Assembly: GCA_965112735.1 (NCBI GenBank)
Contig: OZ218950.1
Coordinates: 1,860,001-1,924,000, forward strand
From: Phaeosaccion multiseriatum
Taxonomy: Eukaryota; Ochrophyta, other classes
Reading direction: 5' to 3'
DNA: 64,000 nt
Shown: piece by piece, positions 63,347 to 64,000 of the stretch
Numbering within the stretch: the first letter of the stretch is position 1
Layout: each line of letters starts with the position of its first letter
The notes under the pieces: generated by a model
Database searches by the model: none
Seen by the model: only the letters and a program-made list of their open reading frames with translations
What the model was told of the DNA's origin: nothing
Made by a program: the position numbers and the translations under genes

Positions 63347-64000
63347 ATGAGGATGATGAGGAAGATGAGGAAGATGACGAAGATGACGAAGATGAAGAGG
63401 ACTATGCGTTGTCTAGTGCCAACCGCGATAGCAATACCCAAATCGACTGCGAGGCCGATGAAGGACGTGGTGCGGAGGGAGACGACGACCCAAGCACGGT
63501 GTCAGCAGGGGAAGGCGCCATTCGGGAGGGCGGGCGTGAAGTTGACGAGGAGGGGCCAGTCGAGTCTTTGGGAGAGGGAGAATATGCCTCTCCCTCACTC
63601 GGGACTCAAGAGATAGTGATTGTGGGAGGAGGAGGAGGAGGAGAAGGACGAGACGGAGGAGGAGGAGAGAGAGAAGGAGGAGGAGGAGGAGGAGCGAGAG
63701 AAGAAGGAGGAGGAGGGGGAGGAGGGTTGGCAGGAGGAAGAAGAGAAGGAGAGGGAGGGGGAGAAGAAGAAGGAGGAGGAGGAAGAGGAGGAGGAGAAGG
63801 AGGAGGAGGAGGAAGAGGAGGAGGAGGAGGAGGAGGAGGAGGAGGAGGAGGAGGAGGAGGAGGAGGAGGAGGAGGAGTAGGAGTAGGAGTAGGAGTAGGA
63901 GGAGGAGGATGCGGAGGAAGAGAAGGAGAGGGAGAAGGAGGAAAGCCGGGGGGAAGACACGGCGACGAGATGATCGCAGGCGCGGAGGCTAGCAAACCGA
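62324..64000 (+). CDS. Partial acidic Ser/Gly-rich protein, continues past window
   Basis: join(62324..62695,62830..>64000). Exon 1 starts MAAGGCATGGGLSHTDQ and ends LATTHK at a GTATGA donor. The acceptor AATACAG leads in phase 0 to AALKPYTTMKQEKDKRDYVA. From 62830 the frame stays open to the last base without a stop, so the gene is truncated by the window edge. A complex, possibly conserved part spans the junction (RATLKIDEVFLPQSVREG, KNKVFDLKGALAKGMGIRPW, VQSVGHGSNYGRHRRPH). Then come a Lys/Glu-rich region, a run of about 23 Ser from (AGT)n, an acidic Asp/Glu block, and a long Gly/Glu tail from (GGA)n. Not recognised; the acidic/Ser composition resembles nucleolar or chromatin proteins, which is only a hint. 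Confidence 0.6.
63279..63344 (+). repeat. (AGT)n microsatellite, poly-Ser
   Basis: About 21 AGT units after three AGC codons, in frame in the terminal gene. Confidence 0.95.
63770..63900 (+). repeat. (GGA)n microsatellite with GTA variants
   Basis: A GGA-rich array with a GGAGTA sub-array at 63876-63900, read as poly-Gly in the open frame. Confidence 0.95.

Overview
The window looks like nuclear DNA of a photosynthetic stramenopile (ochrophyte alga). The evidence is: spliced genes with short GT-AG introns; standard genetic code; GC-rich sequence full of GGA/CCT, CAG and CA microsatellites; a plastid-type class II fructose-bisphosphate aldolase whose presequence ends in an ASAFAP-like cleavage motif (SVQAFAP); a plastid-targeted stand-alone 3-dehydroquinate synthase; and a bZIP-PAS transcription factor, an architecture typical of stramenopiles. 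The species is not identified.

Layout, left to right. 135-1518 (+): an unknown two-exon gene with a very long poly-Glu tract. 1547-4215: a Fanzor/TnpB-family RNA-guided nuclease gene (-), split by one spliceosomal intron, keeping its RuvC and zinc-ribbon residues, and lying between a 262-bp inverted-repeat element and a truncated inverted copy of it. 4.5-5.9 kb (-): overlapping, broken, possibly transposon-derived ORFs. 7.1-8.2 kb (+): a decayed HECT ubiquitin-ligase C-terminus. 8.2-8.9 kb: a doubtful small ORF. 9.2-21.7 kb (-): RAD50, reconstructed here as 29 exons and 1385 aa, including the zinc hook. 22.3-23.6 kb (+): an ankyrin-like repeat protein. 24.0-29.5 kb (+): an SNM1A/DCLRE1A-type interstrand crosslink-repair nuclease with several UBZ fingers. 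30.1-33.8 kb (+): bZIP-PAS. 34.2-36.5 kb (+): DEAD-box RNA helicase. 37.0-41.3 kb (-): 3-dehydroquinate synthase, 11 exons. 41.5-43.5 kb (+): plastid aldolase. 45.4-46.1 kb (-): a small Tim17/22/23-like membrane protein. 46.2-46.7 kb: a MITE with 30-bp terminal inverted repeats and a 6-bp target duplication. 47.1-56.0 kb (-): a FIG4-type PI(3,5)P2 phosphatase carrying large low-complexity inserts. 56.2-62.1 kb (-): an unrecognised 1881-aa coiled-coil protein. 62.3 kb to the window end (+): a partial acidic/Ser/Gly-rich protein.

There are no operons. Functional links are limited: RAD50 and DCLRE1A are both DNA-repair genes with the ankyrin-like gene between them. 3-dehydroquinate synthase and aldolase are divergently transcribed from a 222-bp interval and both appear plastid-targeted. 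The most notable system is the intron-bearing Fanzor with its flanking repeats and a structured 3' region that could supply a guide RNA. Three families of short dispersed motifs also recur: a GCAGTTGGTGATACAGCAGC module that usually reads AVGDTA inside proteins, and two different sequences that repeat just inside the 5' ends of introns in unrelated genes.
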